From Pseudomonas sp. S09G 359 (GTDB lineage Bacteria; Pseudomonadota; Gammaproteobacteria; Pseudomonadales; Pseudomonadaceae), in the NCBI RefSeq assembly GCF_002843605.1, contig NZ_CP025263.1, forward strand, positions 6,375,501 through 6,439,500: a DNA stretch of 64,000 bases. Direction: 5' to 3'. The notes beneath the pieces are model-generated. The model was not told the origin of the DNA, searched no databases, and worked only from the letters and a program-made list of their open reading frames with translations. The stretch's first letter is position 1, and the number at the start of each line of letters is the position of its first letter. This document shows positions 47,021 through 55,474 of this stretch, piece after piece. The position numbers were made by a program, and so were the translations under genes.

Positions 47021-47686
47021 TCAGCGAACGCTGCTTTCGAAGCGGTTCACGCCGGTCAGCTCCAATACCAGCTCATCGCCTACATTCAACGGGCCCACGC
47101 CGGCCGGGGTGCCGGTGAGGATCACGTCGCCGGCCTGCAGCGAGAAGCAGCCGGCCATGTGCTGGATCATCGGGATGATCGGGTTGAGCATTTGCGCGCT
47201 GTTGCCATCCTGGCGCACTTCGCCATTGATGCTCAGGCGAATGCCGATATCGGTGACGTCCGGGAAAGTGCTGCCGACCACAAACGGCGCGATCACTGCG
47301 GCGCCGTCGAAGGACTTGGCGATTTCCCACGGCAGGCCCTTGGCTTTCAGCTCGGCCTGTTTGTCGCGCAGGGTCAGGTCCAAGGCCGGGGCGAAGCCGG
47401 AGATGGCGTCCAGCACTTCCTCGCGGCTGGGCTTGTTCGACAGCGGCTTGCCGATCAATACCGCGATTTCCGCCTCGTAATGCACCGAACCGCGCTCGGT
47501 CGGAATAGCAAAACCACCTTCCAGCGCCACCACGCAACTGCCCGGCTTGATGAACAGCAGCGGCTCGGTGGGTACCGGATTGTCCAGTTCCTTGGCATGT
47601 TCGGCGTAGTTGCGGCCGATACACACCACTTTGCCCAACGGGAAGTGGATGTTGGTGCCGTCGACATACTTATGCTGGTAGCTCAT
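47021..47686 (-). CDS. Fumarylacetoacetate hydrolase-family protein (YcgM/FAHD1-like)
   Basis: The 221-residue protein matches E. coli YcgM and animal FAHD1 along its length (CIGRNYAEHAKEL, FIKPGSCVVALEGG, GSVHYEAEIAVLIG, LTGTPAGVGPL). The metal-binding acids are in the EAE stretch. Relatives act on acylpyruvates and oxaloacetate (decarboxylase or tautomerase). It lies 11 bases after the D-2-hydroxyglutarate dehydrogenase gene and is probably in its operon. Confidence 0.85.
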   Translation of the reverse strand: MSYQHKYVDGTNIHFPLGKVVCIGRNYAEHAKELDNPVPTEPLLFIKPGSCVVALEGGFAIPTERGSVHYEAEIAVLIGKPLSNKPSREEVLDAISGFAPALDLTLRDKQAELKAKGLPWEIAKSFDGAAVIAPFVVGSTFPDVTDIGIRLSINGEVRQDGNSAQMLNPIIPMIQHMAGCFSLQAGDVILTGTPAGVGPLNVGDELVLELTGVNRFESSVR

Positions 47687-47697
47687 GGAACGACTCC

Positions 47698-49092
47698 TTA
47701 AACAGCGAAGATCTTGCCAGGATTCATGATCCCGTTCGGGTCGAACACCGCTTTCACGGCCTTCATGTATTCGATTTCAACCGGTGAGCGGCTGTAGGTC
47801 AGGTAGTCGCGCTTGGTCATGCCCACGCCGTGTTCGGCAGAGATCGAACCGTTGTACTTCTCGACGGTTTCAAACACCCACTTGTTCACGGTGGCGCATT
47901 TGGCGAAGAACTCGTCCTTGCTCAGGTTTTCCGGCTTGAGAATGTTCAGGTGCAAGTTGCCGTCGCCGATGTGACCGAACCAGACAATTTCGAAGTCCGG
48001 GTAATGTTCGCCGACGATCGCATCAATTTCCTTCAAGAACGCCGGCACTTTGGAGACAGTTACCGAAATATCGTTCTTGTAGGGCGTCCAATGGGAGATG
48101 GTTTCGGAAATGTACTCGCGCAGTTTCCACAGGTTGTGCAGCTGGGTTTCGCTCTGGCTCATCACGCCGTCCAGCACCCAGCCCTGCTCGACGCAGTGCT
48201 CGAAGGTTTCCAGGGCGTGGTTGGCGACTTCTTCAGTGGTGGCTTCGAACTCCAGCAGCGCGTAGAACGGGCACTCGGTTTCGAACGGCGCCGGCACATC
48301 ACCGCGCCCCATGACTTTGGCCAGGGCCTTGTCGGAGAAAAACTCGAAGGCCGTCAGGTCCAGCTTGCTCTGGAAGGCGTGCAGCACCGGCATGATCGAG
48401 TCGAAATCGGTGGTACCGAGCACCATCGCGGTGAGGTTCTTCGGCGCCCGGTCCAGACGCATGGTGGCTTCCACCACAAAGCCCAGGGTGCCTTCGGCGC
48501 CGATGAACAGCTGGCGCATGTCGTAGCCGGTGGCGTTCTTGATCAGGTCGCGGTTCAGTTCCAGCACATCGCCCTTGCCGGTGACGACTTTCATGCCCGC
48601 TACCCAGTTACGCGTCATGCCGTAGCGAATAACCTTGATCCCGCCGGCATTGGTGCCGATATTGCCGCCAATCTGGCTCGAACCGGACGAAGCGAAGTCC
48701 ACCGGGTAGTACAGGCCTTTTTCTTCGGCGACGTTCTGCAATTGCTTGGTGACCACCCCCGGCTGGCACACGGCGGTGCGGTCGGTGAGGTTCACGTCGA
48801 GAATCTGGTTCATATAGTCGAACGACACCACCACTTCGCCATTGGCGGCAACGGCAGCAGCCGACAGGCCGGTGCGACCACCGGATGGCACCAGCGCCAC
48901 CTTGTGTGCATTGGCCCAACGGACAATGGCCTGCACCTGCTCGGTGGTCTTGGGGAACACGATGGCGGTCGGCGCGGGTGCGAAATGCTTGGTCCAATCC
49001 TTGCCGTAAGCCTCCAGGGAGTCGGCATCGGTCAGCACTTTGCCGGGCTCAACCAGGGTCTTTAGCTCATCAATCAGGGCAGGATGGTTCAT
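47698..49092 (-). CDS. D-2-hydroxyglutarate dehydrogenase (FAD, GlcD-like)
   Basis: I start at ATG 49092 (464 residues, MNHPALIDELKTLVEPGKVL). The FAD-binding type 4 domain is seen in PSGGRTGLSAAAV and GGNIGTNAGGIKV, and the C-terminal cap ends SAEHGVGMTKRDYL. In P. stutzeri an enzyme of this kind beside serA clears the D-2-hydroxyglutarate made by SerA and so pulls the serine pathway forward. The divergent serA here fits that function. Another 2-hydroxyacid as substrate cannot be excluded. Confidence 0.85.
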   Translation of the reverse strand: MNHPALIDELKTLVEPGKVLTDADSLEAYGKDWTKHFAPAPTAIVFPKTTEQVQAIVRWANAHKVALVPSGGRTGLSAAAVAANGEVVVSFDYMNQILDVNLTDRTAVCQPGVVTKQLQNVAEEKGLYYPVDFASSGSSQIGGNIGTNAGGIKVIRYGMTRNWVAGMKVVTGKGDVLELNRDLIKNATGYDMRQLFIGAEGTLGFVVEATMRLDRAPKNLTAMVLGTTDFDSIMPVLHAFQSKLDLTAFEFFSDKALAKVMGRGDVPAPFETECPFYALLEFEATTEEVANHALETFEHCVEQGWVLDGVMSQSETQLHNLWKLREYISETISHWTPYKNDISVTVSKVPAFLKEIDAIVGEHYPDFEIVWFGHIGDGNLHLNILKPENLSKDEFFAKCATVNKWVFETVEKYNGSISAEHGVGMTKRDYLTYSRSPVEIEYMKAVKAVFDPNGIMNPGKIFAV

Positions 49093-49159
49093 CGACAGAA
49101 CTCTCGAACAATTCATGGTCATCCTGAGAACGCTTCACGTCGCAGGAATGAGTGTTAGC

Positions 49160-49190
49160 GGGGCGCGTATGCTAGCATACCGCCCCCGCA
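49160..49190. promoter_or_regulatory. Palindrome in the serA divergent region
   Basis: GTATGCTAGCATAC at 49167-49180 is a perfect 14-base palindrome, flanked by GCGGGGC on the left and CGCCCCCGC on the right, so the whole can form a stem of about 15 bp with small imperfections. It lies between the two divergent genes and contains TAGCAT. It may be an operator or a core promoter; I cannot choose. Confidence 0.5.
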
Positions 49191-49218
49191 GGACAGAGCC
49201 CAAGGGCGTTTCTGCGGT

Positions 49219-49236
49219 GACGGCTTTCCTGCCGTC
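49219..49236 (+). other. Hairpin in the serA leader
   Basis: GACGGC-TTTCCT-GCCGTC forms a 6-bp stem about 60 bases before the serA start. It lacks a T run, so it is not a classic terminator. Confidence 0.45.
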
Positions 49237-49296
49237 CGGGTCAGCTTATGTGATCCGATTCCCTGCCATTTTTCTCCGGGATACAGGTTTACGCAG

Positions 49297-50526
49297 ATGA
49301 GCAAGACTTCTCTCGATAAGAGCAAGATCAAGTTCCTTCTTCTGGAAGGCGTCCACCCATCGGCTGTCGACGTTCTGAAGGCCGCCGGGTACACCAGCAT
49401 TGAGTACATCACCAGTTCTCTGCCGGAAGCCCAGCTCAAGGAAAAGATCGCCGACGCGCACTTCATCGGCATTCGCTCCCGCACTCAGCTGACCGAAGAA
49501 ATCTTCGATCACGCCAAGAAACTCGTGGCTGTCGGCTGTTTCTGCATCGGCACCAACCAGGTCGACCTCAACGCAGCGCGCGAGCGCGGCATCGCGGTGT
49601 TCAACGCACCGTACTCCAATACCCGTTCCGTTGCGGAGCTGGTGCTGGCCGAGGCCATCCTGCTGTTGCGCGGCATCCCTGAGAAGAACGCTTCCTGCCA
49701 CCGTGGCGGCTGGATCAAAAGCGCGGCCAACTCCTTCGAAATCCGTGGCAAGAAGCTGGGTATCATCGGTTACGGCTCGATCGGTACTCAGCTGTCGGTC
49801 CTGGCTGAAGGCCTCGGCATGCAGGTGTTCTTCTACGACACCCTGACCAAGCTGCCATTGGGCAACGCCACGCAAGTGGGCAGCCTCAACGAGCTGCTGG
49901 GCATGTCCGACATCGTGACCCTGCACGTACCGGAAACCGCTGAGACCCAGTGGATGATGGGCGAGAAGGAAATCCGCGCGATCAAGAAAGGCGGGATCCT
50001 GATCAACGCCGCACGCGGCACCGTGGTCGAGCTGGACGCCCTGGCCGACGCGATCAAGGACAAGCACCTGATCGGCGCCGCCATCGACGTGTTCCCGGTG
50101 GAGCCACGCTCCAACGATGACATCTTCGAAAGCCCGCTGCGTGGCCTGGACAACGTGATCCTGACCCCGCACATCGGTGGTTCCACTGCCGAAGCACAGG
50201 CCAACATCGGCCTGGAAGTGGCAGAGAAGCTGGTCAAGTACAGCGACAACGGTACGTCGGTGTCCTCGGTCAACTTCCCGGAAGTGGCCCTGCCGGCTCA
50301 CCCTGGCAAGCACCGCCTGCTGCACATCCACCAGAACATCCCTGGCGTGATGATGGAGATCAACAAGGTCTTCGCGGAAAACGGCATCAACATCTCCGGT
50401 CAGTTCCTGCAGACCAACGAGAAAGTCGGCTACGTGGTCATCGACGTGGACGCCGAGTACTCGGACCTGGCGCAAGAGAAGCTGCAGCACATCAACGGCA
50501 CTATCCGTAGCCGCGTGTTGTTCTAA
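49297..50526 (+). CDS. serA: D-3-phosphoglycerate dehydrogenase
   Basis: The 409-residue protein is the E. coli-type SerA. NAD site GYGSIGTQ, catalytic region LTPHIGGSTAEAQ and a C-terminal ACT domain (about 335-409, MMEINKVFAENGINISGQF) are all present. It makes 3-phosphohydroxypyruvate, and enzymes of this type also reduce 2-oxoglutarate to D-2-hydroxyglutarate, hence the divergent D2HG dehydrogenase. Serine feedback through the ACT domain is expected. Confidence 0.97.
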   Translation: MSKTSLDKSKIKFLLLEGVHPSAVDVLKAAGYTSIEYITSSLPEAQLKEKIADAHFIGIRSRTQLTEEIFDHAKKLVAVGCFCIGTNQVDLNAARERGIAVFNAPYSNTRSVAELVLAEAILLLRGIPEKNASCHRGGWIKSAANSFEIRGKKLGIIGYGSIGTQLSVLAEGLGMQVFFYDTLTKLPLGNATQVGSLNELLGMSDIVTLHVPETAETQWMMGEKEIRAIKKGGILINAARGTVVELDALADAIKDKHLIGAAIDVFPVEPRSNDDIFESPLRGLDNVILTPHIGGSTAEAQANIGLEVAEKLVKYSDNGTSVSSVNFPEVALPAHPGKHRLLHIHQNIPGVMMEINKVFAENGINISGQFLQTNEKVGYVVIDVDAEYSDLAQEKLQHINGTIRSRVLF

Positions 50527-50544
50527 GGTTTCAACCGCACCACG

Positions 50545-50575
50545 AAAAAGGAGCCCCGCGGGGCTCCTTTTTTTC
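50545..50575 (+). terminator. Rho-independent terminator of serA
   Basis: AAAAAGGAGCCCCGCGGGGC followed by TCC and a T run gives a 9-bp GGAGCCCCG/CGGGGCTCC stem with no loop bases beyond the centre. The A run on the other side makes it bidirectional for the converging DUF4399 gene. Confidence 0.93.
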
Positions 50576-50588
50576 ATCTGAACAAATC

Positions 50589-51029
50589 TTACTTGACGTT
50601 AACCGTGATGACTTTCGAGGCTACAGTCGGGTTGAACTGCATGTGCAGTTTGTCGCCGGCCACCAACTGCAAGGTGTGCTTGCCGGGGGTGAGGGTCAGT
50701 TCGGTTTCGGTCTGGGCCTTGCCGTAGTGGATCACGGTGTCGGTGGCCGGGATCGGCAGGCTGGCGTCAGGCAGTTCTTTCTGATCGACCAGCAGATGGT
50801 GGTGGCCGGTACCGGGTGCTTGTTCGGTGGCCGGGGCCAGTTTCAGGCCTTCCATGCCGAATTTGACGGTGAAGGTTTTATCCACGGTGGCGCCATCTTT
50901 GGGCGACACGATGAAGACTTTGGCGTCTTCAGGGGGCGCGCTGCGCGGGATGCCATCAGCAGCGGTGGCCAACATGGAAGCACCCAGCAACAAGCTGGCG
51001 ATCGTTGCACGGGACATAAAGGCTTTCAT
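50589..51029 (-). CDS. DUF4399 periplasmic protein
   Basis: I start at ATG 51029 (146 residues), where MKAFMSRATIASLLLGASML forms a signal peptide cleaved near ATA-A. The mature part has GTGHHHLLVD, the conserved His-rich stretch of DUF4399, and ends in short beta strands. Function is unknown; the His run hints at metal binding. Confidence 0.85.
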   Translation of the reverse strand: MKAFMSRATIASLLLGASMLATAADGIPRSAPPEDAKVFIVSPKDGATVDKTFTVKFGMEGLKLAPATEQAPGTGHHHLLVDQKELPDASLPIPATDTVIHYGKAQTETELTLTPGKHTLQLVAGDKLHMQFNPTVASKVITVNVK

Positions 51030-51163
51030 TCGCTTCTCCAGTTTTTCGGTGAAATCTGTAGGGTTATGACAACTTCGCGACAAATTGCTGTCCAAGGCAC
51101 TCAACACCATAGCAAAGCGATGCTGAACGGCGCCTCGCACATTCGAATTCTTTAGGAGTGACC

Positions 51164-51658
51164 ATGCGCTTTTCGCCTGGCCTGTTACTTTTACTTCCCC
51201 TCATGAGCCCTTTGGCTCACGCCGAATTAGTCGATGATGTGTTTGACCGCGGCGAACTGCGTATCGCGCTTGAAGCCAACACGCCGCCGTTCAATTTCAA
51301 GGAAGGCGACAAGCTCACCGGCTTTGAAGTGGAGTTGGGTGAGCAACTGGCTAAGGAGATGGACGTACGCCCCTCATTCATCACCACCGACGACACCGAC
51401 CTGCTGCCGGGGGTGGAAACCGGCAAGTACGATGTGGCCATCAACCATATCGCTATGACTGCCGAGCTGCAGGATCGGTTCGATTTCAGTGAGGCTTACA
51501 ACGAGAAGCCGGAACTGGCGATCCCGTTCCAGAAGGGTAATCCGGCGTTCAAGGCCAGTTTGGACAAGGCGTTGCAGCGGGTGAAGGCGGATGGCCGATT
51601 GAAAGCGTTGGCGCAAAAATGGCTTGAAGGTGAAACACCGGCAGCCCAGGCACAGTAA
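51164..51658 (+). CDS. Short transporter-type substrate-binding protein
   Basis: I start at ATG 51164 (164 residues), MRFSPGLLLLLPLMSPLAHA being the signal peptide; an in-frame ATG at 51158 is possible. Lobe I of the amino-acid-binding fold is complete (RIALEANTPPFNF, LTGFEVELGEQLAKEM, YDVAINHIAMT). After RFDFSEAYNEKPELAIPFQK the protein jumps to the usual C-terminal helices (KALQRVKADGRLKALAQKWL), missing some 60-75 residues of lobe II. No permease or ATPase is adjacent. It may be a reduced binding protein or a decayed one. Confidence 0.8.
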   Translation: MRFSPGLLLLLPLMSPLAHAELVDDVFDRGELRIALEANTPPFNFKEGDKLTGFEVELGEQLAKEMDVRPSFITTDDTDLLPGVETGKYDVAINHIAMTAELQDRFDFSEAYNEKPELAIPFQKGNPAFKASLDKALQRVKADGRLKALAQKWLEGETPAAQAQ

Positions 51659-51661
51659 ATC

Positions 51662-51769
51662 AACTGTGGGAGATCAAATGTGGGAGGGGGCTTGCCCCCG
51701 ATAGCGGTGTGTCAGACAAATACTTTGTGCTGACCCGCCGCAATCGGGGGCAAGCCCCCTCCCACATTT
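51662..51769. repeat. REP pair plus REP fragment
   Basis: A partial AACTGTGGGAGAT (51662-51674) precedes a complete pair: TGTGGGAGGGGGCTTGCCCC near 51679 and its partner ending CCCTCCCACATTT at 51769. The pair is placed between converging genes. Confidence 0.9.
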
Positions 51770-51773
51770 TGAC

Positions 51774-52268
51774 TTACACAGGGTTTGAGAGTCGGGCCAG
51801 GGCTTCCGCCGCCTCAGGCAACTCCAGCTCACTGAACACCTGCACACCATGCTGCTTGAGCAACGCCGCCGTGACGCCCTCGCCGCTCACCTTCACACCG
51901 CTGAAGGTGCCGTCATAAGTCAGCAAGTTGCCACATGACGGGCTATTGGCCTTGAGCACGGCAATACGGATGTTGTGACGCTGCACCAGCGCCAAGGCCT
52001 GGCGGGCACCGTCGAGGAAGGCGGCGCTGAAGTCTTCGCCCTCGGCGGTCAGCACTTGGGCGCGGCCCTCCCACACATCCACGCCCTGCCCGCCGGGAAT
52101 CTCGGCCGCGGGGCGCGGTGTGGGCAAGCCCCCCGCGACTTCAGGGCAGATCGCAACCACACGGCCTTCGGCCTGCCATGCCGCCAGTTGGTCGAACGGC
52201 CCGCTGGCCCCGCCGTCGTAGCGCACCTTGTGGCCAAGCAGGCAACGGCTGATCAAAATCTTTTGCAT
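51774..52268 (-). CDS. DUF523 protein
   Basis: I start at ATG 52268 (164 residues, MQKILISRCLLGHKVRYDGG). Conserved DUF523 stretches are SRCLLG, CPEVAGGLPTPR and KANSPSCG, with cysteines that could bind a metal or cluster. The function is not known. It starts 2 bases after the oxygenase stop and is probably translated from the same message. Confidence 0.88.
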   Translation of the reverse strand: MQKILISRCLLGHKVRYDGGASGPFDQLAAWQAEGRVVAICPEVAGGLPTPRPAAEIPGGQGVDVWEGRAQVLTAEGEDFSAAFLDGARQALALVQRHNIRIAVLKANSPSCGNLLTYDGTFSGVKVSGEGVTAALLKQHGVQVFSELELPEAAEALARLSNPV

Positions 52269-52270
52269 GG

Positions 52271-52903
52271 TTAAAACGGCTCGTTGCCCCGCCGGCGAAA
52301 CCAGCCGGTAAGGGACAGGCGTTCGCGCGTGGCAGGCATGACTTCGTGGGGCACGTCCCCGGACAGGAACACCACCAGGCAACCGCCGGTGGGCACCACA
52401 TCGTATTCGACGTCGCCCTTGAGGTACATGCGCAGCTGGCCGCCATGTTCGGGCAGCCAGGCGTCGTTCAAGTAGATCACCGCCGAGACCATGCGCCGGT
52501 CGTCGTCGCGGAAACGGTCGAGGTGCTTGAGGTAAAACGCCCCCGGCGGGTACATCGCGAAGTGGCTTTCGAAATCCTCCAGGCCCAGGAACAGGCCACG
52601 GTTCATCGCCACACGCAGGCTGTCCATCAACGCCATGTAAGTGTCGCAGCCGCCTGTATCACCCTCTTCCAGCCACTGGATGTGATCGCCGCGAATGCCC
52701 TCGCGGATTTCCTGGGCCGGCCCGCGCCCCACCGCCGCCGGTGCCAGCTCGCCTTCAGCCGCACGTTTACGGCACTCAGCCGCCAGTTCCAGGGTCAGAG
52801 CCTGGGGCAGGAAGCCGTTCTGCTGCGACCAGCCTTTTTCGGCCAGGTCGTCGACAATGCGTTGCAGCAGGGGGTGATCAAGGGGTATTTGCATGGCGCG
52901 CAT
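52271..52903 (-). CDS. 2-oxoglutarate/Fe(II)-dependent oxygenase
   Basis: The start is uncertain: ATG 52903 (MRAMQIPLDHP), 52894 or 52912 are all possible; I use 52903 (210 residues). The double-stranded beta-helix has the iron ligands in YLKHLDRF (His, Asp) and DVPHEVMP (His), and the 2-oxoglutarate Arg in RERLSLTGWF, the pattern of prolyl-4-hydroxylase/SM-20-like enzymes. The substrate is unknown. Coupled to DUF523. Confidence 0.85.
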   Translation of the reverse strand: MRAMQIPLDHPLLQRIVDDLAEKGWSQQNGFLPQALTLELAAECRKRAAEGELAPAAVGRGPAQEIREGIRGDHIQWLEEGDTGGCDTYMALMDSLRVAMNRGLFLGLEDFESHFAMYPPGAFYLKHLDRFRDDDRRMVSAVIYLNDAWLPEHGGQLRMYLKGDVEYDVVPTGGCLVVFLSGDVPHEVMPATRERLSLTGWFRRRGNEPF

Positions 52904-53034
52904 AGTATCCATACGCCTTCGAATACGACAGAGCCGCCGAGCGTCTGAATACACTTTAGTCAGGTGACTGATAGGACTTCTCGACAAATCCTACGCCCGA
53001 CACGGACAATAGTGGCCGACTGACAGGAGTCCAT

Positions 53035-53787
53035 ATGCGTCGTTTGTTTTTTTCCTTGCTGATGTTCTGCGTTTTGCCCGCCTGGGCAGACGGCCATGAC
53101 CAGTTGTACAAGGTCGCCGGCTGGGCCGAACAACGTGCGCATTTCAATGACGCCCTCAGTGCGGCCCAGCAACGCTACCGCAATAGCCTGCCGCCGGCGG
53201 TGTACCAGGCGCTGGTCGACAACAGCAATAAACGCTTCGCCGCCCAGGCCATGGACAAGCGCGCCGAAGCGCAATTGCGCAAGAACCTGGCGGACCCTGC
53301 ACCCGCCTTGGCGTTTTTCCAATCGCCGCTGGGGCGCAAGATCGTCGCCGCCGAGTTGCTGGCCACCCGCCGCGACCAGCTGGCGAAAAACGCCCAGGGC
53401 CTGCCGCATATCGAAGCCGACGCCACCCGCAGCTTGATCATCGGCCACCTGGCCCAGGCCCTGCCTGCGCGCGAAGCCGGCGCGGAAGTCAGCCTGGCCA
53501 TCGCCGGCGTAGCCGCTGACAGCCTGAGCCAGATGATCCCCGGCCTATTGGGCGGCGGCCAGGCGCAGGGTATGTTGAATGGGCAGCGCGAGCGTTTGAT
53601 GCAACAGATCGATAAGGATCTAAGCAATACGTTGCTGTACGTGTACCGGGATTTGTCTGACCCGGAGCTGGAAGAATTCGCTACGTTTGCGGAGTCGGCG
53701 GAGGGCAAGGCGTATTACCAGGCGGCGCTGGCGGCGATTCGCGCAGGGCTGGCAGTGGGCCAAAGCACCTCCAGCCTGACACAGTAA
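53035..53787 (+). CDS. DUF2059 periplasmic protein
   Basis: The 250-residue protein has a signal peptide (MRRLFFSLLMFCVLPAWA) and a helical C-terminal DUF2059 domain around 170-235 (YRDLSDPELEEFATFAESA). Function is unknown. It is preceded by a TGACAGGAGT ribosome site and stands alone. Confidence 0.85.
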   Translation: MRRLFFSLLMFCVLPAWADGHDQLYKVAGWAEQRAHFNDALSAAQQRYRNSLPPAVYQALVDNSNKRFAAQAMDKRAEAQLRKNLADPAPALAFFQSPLGRKIVAAELLATRRDQLAKNAQGLPHIEADATRSLIIGHLAQALPAREAGAEVSLAIAGVAADSLSQMIPGLLGGGQAQGMLNGQRERLMQQIDKDLSNTLLYVYRDLSDPELEEFATFAESAEGKAYYQAALAAIRAGLAVGQSTSSLTQ

Positions 53788-53789
53788 CT

Positions 53790-53822
53790 AAATGTGGGAG
53801 GGGCTTGCCCCCTCCCACATTT
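53790..53822. repeat. Single REP palindrome between convergent genes
   Basis: AAATGTGGGAGGGGC and GCCCCCTCCCACATTT with one bulged C pair around TT. It lies directly after the DUF2059 stop and before the hydrolase stop. Confidence 0.9.
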
Positions 53823-53830
53823 GACCTGTG

Positions 53831-54772
53831 TTAATTCAGATGCTCCGTCAGGTACTTGAAGTACTCCTCGCGAATCTGCGGAATCTCATTCGCCAGGTGA
53901 TGCCTGCCCCGCGGCAACATCAACACTTCAGGCTGATCAAACTTGCCCTGTAACACCTGCAGGTTGTGCTGCCAATCCACCGTCATATCTTCCTCACCCT
54001 GCACAATCACCGGGCGCCTCGGGCTGCGTGGCGCGGCCTCGATACGCTTGATCCAGCGCGCCAGTGCGCCCACCCAGGCGGTAGGCAGTTGGCGCGGCTG
54101 GAGCGGGTCGGCCTCCAGGAACGGCTTGAAGGCGGGGTCGTTGGTGTTCTCGCTGAAGCGCCGGGCGATACCTTTGACGAACGGCCGCAGCAGGTAATAG
54201 CTGAGCTGCGACCACCCCCACGCACGCGGCCGCACCAAGGGTGACAGCAAAAACGTCTTGCCCTGGGCCGGACTGTCGGCGCCGTGGTTGAGCAGGTGGT
54301 CCACCACCACCGCGCCGCCGGTGCTTTGCCCGAACAAATGCCAGGGCTGTGGCAATTGCAGCGCCAGGGCCTGGGCGAACAGCGCCTGCACCACCCGTTG
54401 ATACACCGCAAAATCATCGATGCTGGCTCGCGCGCCGCTGGATAAGCCGTGGCCCGGCAGGTCGCAGGCGATCACCACGAAGCCCTGGTCCAGCGCCCAG
54501 TCCACCACATGGCGATACAGGCCCATATGGTCGTAAAAGCCGTGGAACATAAACATCGTCGCCACCGGAACCGGCGGCCACCACACTTGCGCAACCACTT
54601 GGAACCCGTCCACCTCGAAACGCCCCAGCCGGCTCACGGCGGGCACTGTGCGCGTCGCCAGGTCCAGCCCATAGAAACGCTGGTAGACCCGCGCCTCGGC
54701 GCTCAGCGGTTGCGCATCCACCAGGGGCCGCAAACTTTCGCGCAGATGATCAGGGTCAAAGGTAACGGGCAT
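53831..54772 (-). CDS. Alpha/beta hydrolase, lysophospholipase-like
   Basis: I start at ATG 54772 (313 residues, MPVTFDPDHLRESLRPLVDA). The nucleophile Ser lies in FGQSTGGAVV, the oxyanion stretch in MFMFHGFYDHMGLYRHV and the His in GRHHLANE; an Asp candidate is in GEEDMTVD. It fits the monoglyceride/lysophospholipase (PldB-like) group. No signal peptide is seen, so it is probably cytoplasmic. Confidence 0.87.
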   Translation of the reverse strand: MPVTFDPDHLRESLRPLVDAQPLSAEARVYQRFYGLDLATRTVPAVSRLGRFEVDGFQVVAQVWWPPVPVATMFMFHGFYDHMGLYRHVVDWALDQGFVVIACDLPGHGLSSGARASIDDFAVYQRVVQALFAQALALQLPQPWHLFGQSTGGAVVVDHLLNHGADSPAQGKTFLLSPLVRPRAWGWSQLSYYLLRPFVKGIARRFSENTNDPAFKPFLEADPLQPRQLPTAWVGALARWIKRIEAAPRSPRRPVIVQGEEDMTVDWQHNLQVLQGKFDQPEVLMLPRGRHHLANEIPQIREEYFKYLTEHLN

Positions 54773-54871
54773 AAAGGGTTCCAGACTTGCGGCGAAGATG
54801 AATATCGAGCTGCGATATTCATCTGTCAGGGCAAGCATGGCAAGCTACGCGACCTTCGAGGATGCATCTGA

Positions 54872-55447
54872 ATGCAACGACCCTACCGTACCGCCGTGTT
54901 CGCCAGCGTGATCCTGATCCTCTGCGCCGGCGTGCTGTGGGCGGCATACGACTGGTTCCAGGGCCGCTACCTGCGCGCCTTCAGCGAACACACGGCGGTT
55001 TTTTCCGGCGACGCGCTGCGCCTGCCCGCCGAACTCAGCGGCCCCGGCCCGATCCGTCTGGTGCACTTTTGGGACCCGGCCTGCCCGTGCAACGTCGGCA
55101 ACCAACAGCACCTGAGCGAACTGATCGAGCATTACGCGCCTCAAGGCGTCGAGTTCTACGCCCTGCAAAAGCCCGGCAGCCACGGCAGGTTGCCCGACAA
55201 CCTGCGCAACATGAAAACCCTCAGCGCCCTGCCCGGCGCCGACCAAGTGCCGGCCAGCCCGGCCGTGGGTATTTGGGACCGCACCGGCAAGCTCGCGTAT
55301 TTCGGTCCGTACAGCGAAGGGCTGACGTGCAATTCCAGTAACAGCTTTATCGAACCGATCCTGAAGGCGCTTGAAACAGATCGCGCGGTGAATGCCACTC
55401 ACACCCTGGCGGTGGGCTGCTATTGTTCGTGGCCTAAAGATCGTTAG
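54872..55447 (+). CDS. DUF6436 thioredoxin-like membrane-anchored protein
   Basis: The 191-residue protein has an N-terminal anchor (about 8-26) and a thioredoxin-like fold exposed to the periplasm. The active-site position reads DPACPCNVG (Cys71-Pro-Cys73) and the end has CYCSW. This fits DUF6436. It is followed 27 bases later by hacB on the same strand. Redox activity is inferred from the two close cysteines. Confidence 0.8.
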   Translation: MQRPYRTAVFASVILILCAGVLWAAYDWFQGRYLRAFSEHTAVFSGDALRLPAELSGPGPIRLVHFWDPACPCNVGNQQHLSELIEHYAPQGVEFYALQKPGSHGRLPDNLRNMKTLSALPGADQVPASPAVGIWDRTGKLAYFGPYSEGLTCNSSNSFIEPILKALETDRAVNATHTLAVGCYCSWPKDR

Positions 55448-55474
55448 TCCCTCCACTGCGGGTAAGGAATGTTC

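Noticed and set aside
52271..52903. The 2OG oxygenase as the missing PhnY of the phosphonate locus
   Set aside because: It has the SM-20/prolyl-hydroxylase pattern, lies 21 kb away and is coupled to DUF523; nothing links it to phosphonates.
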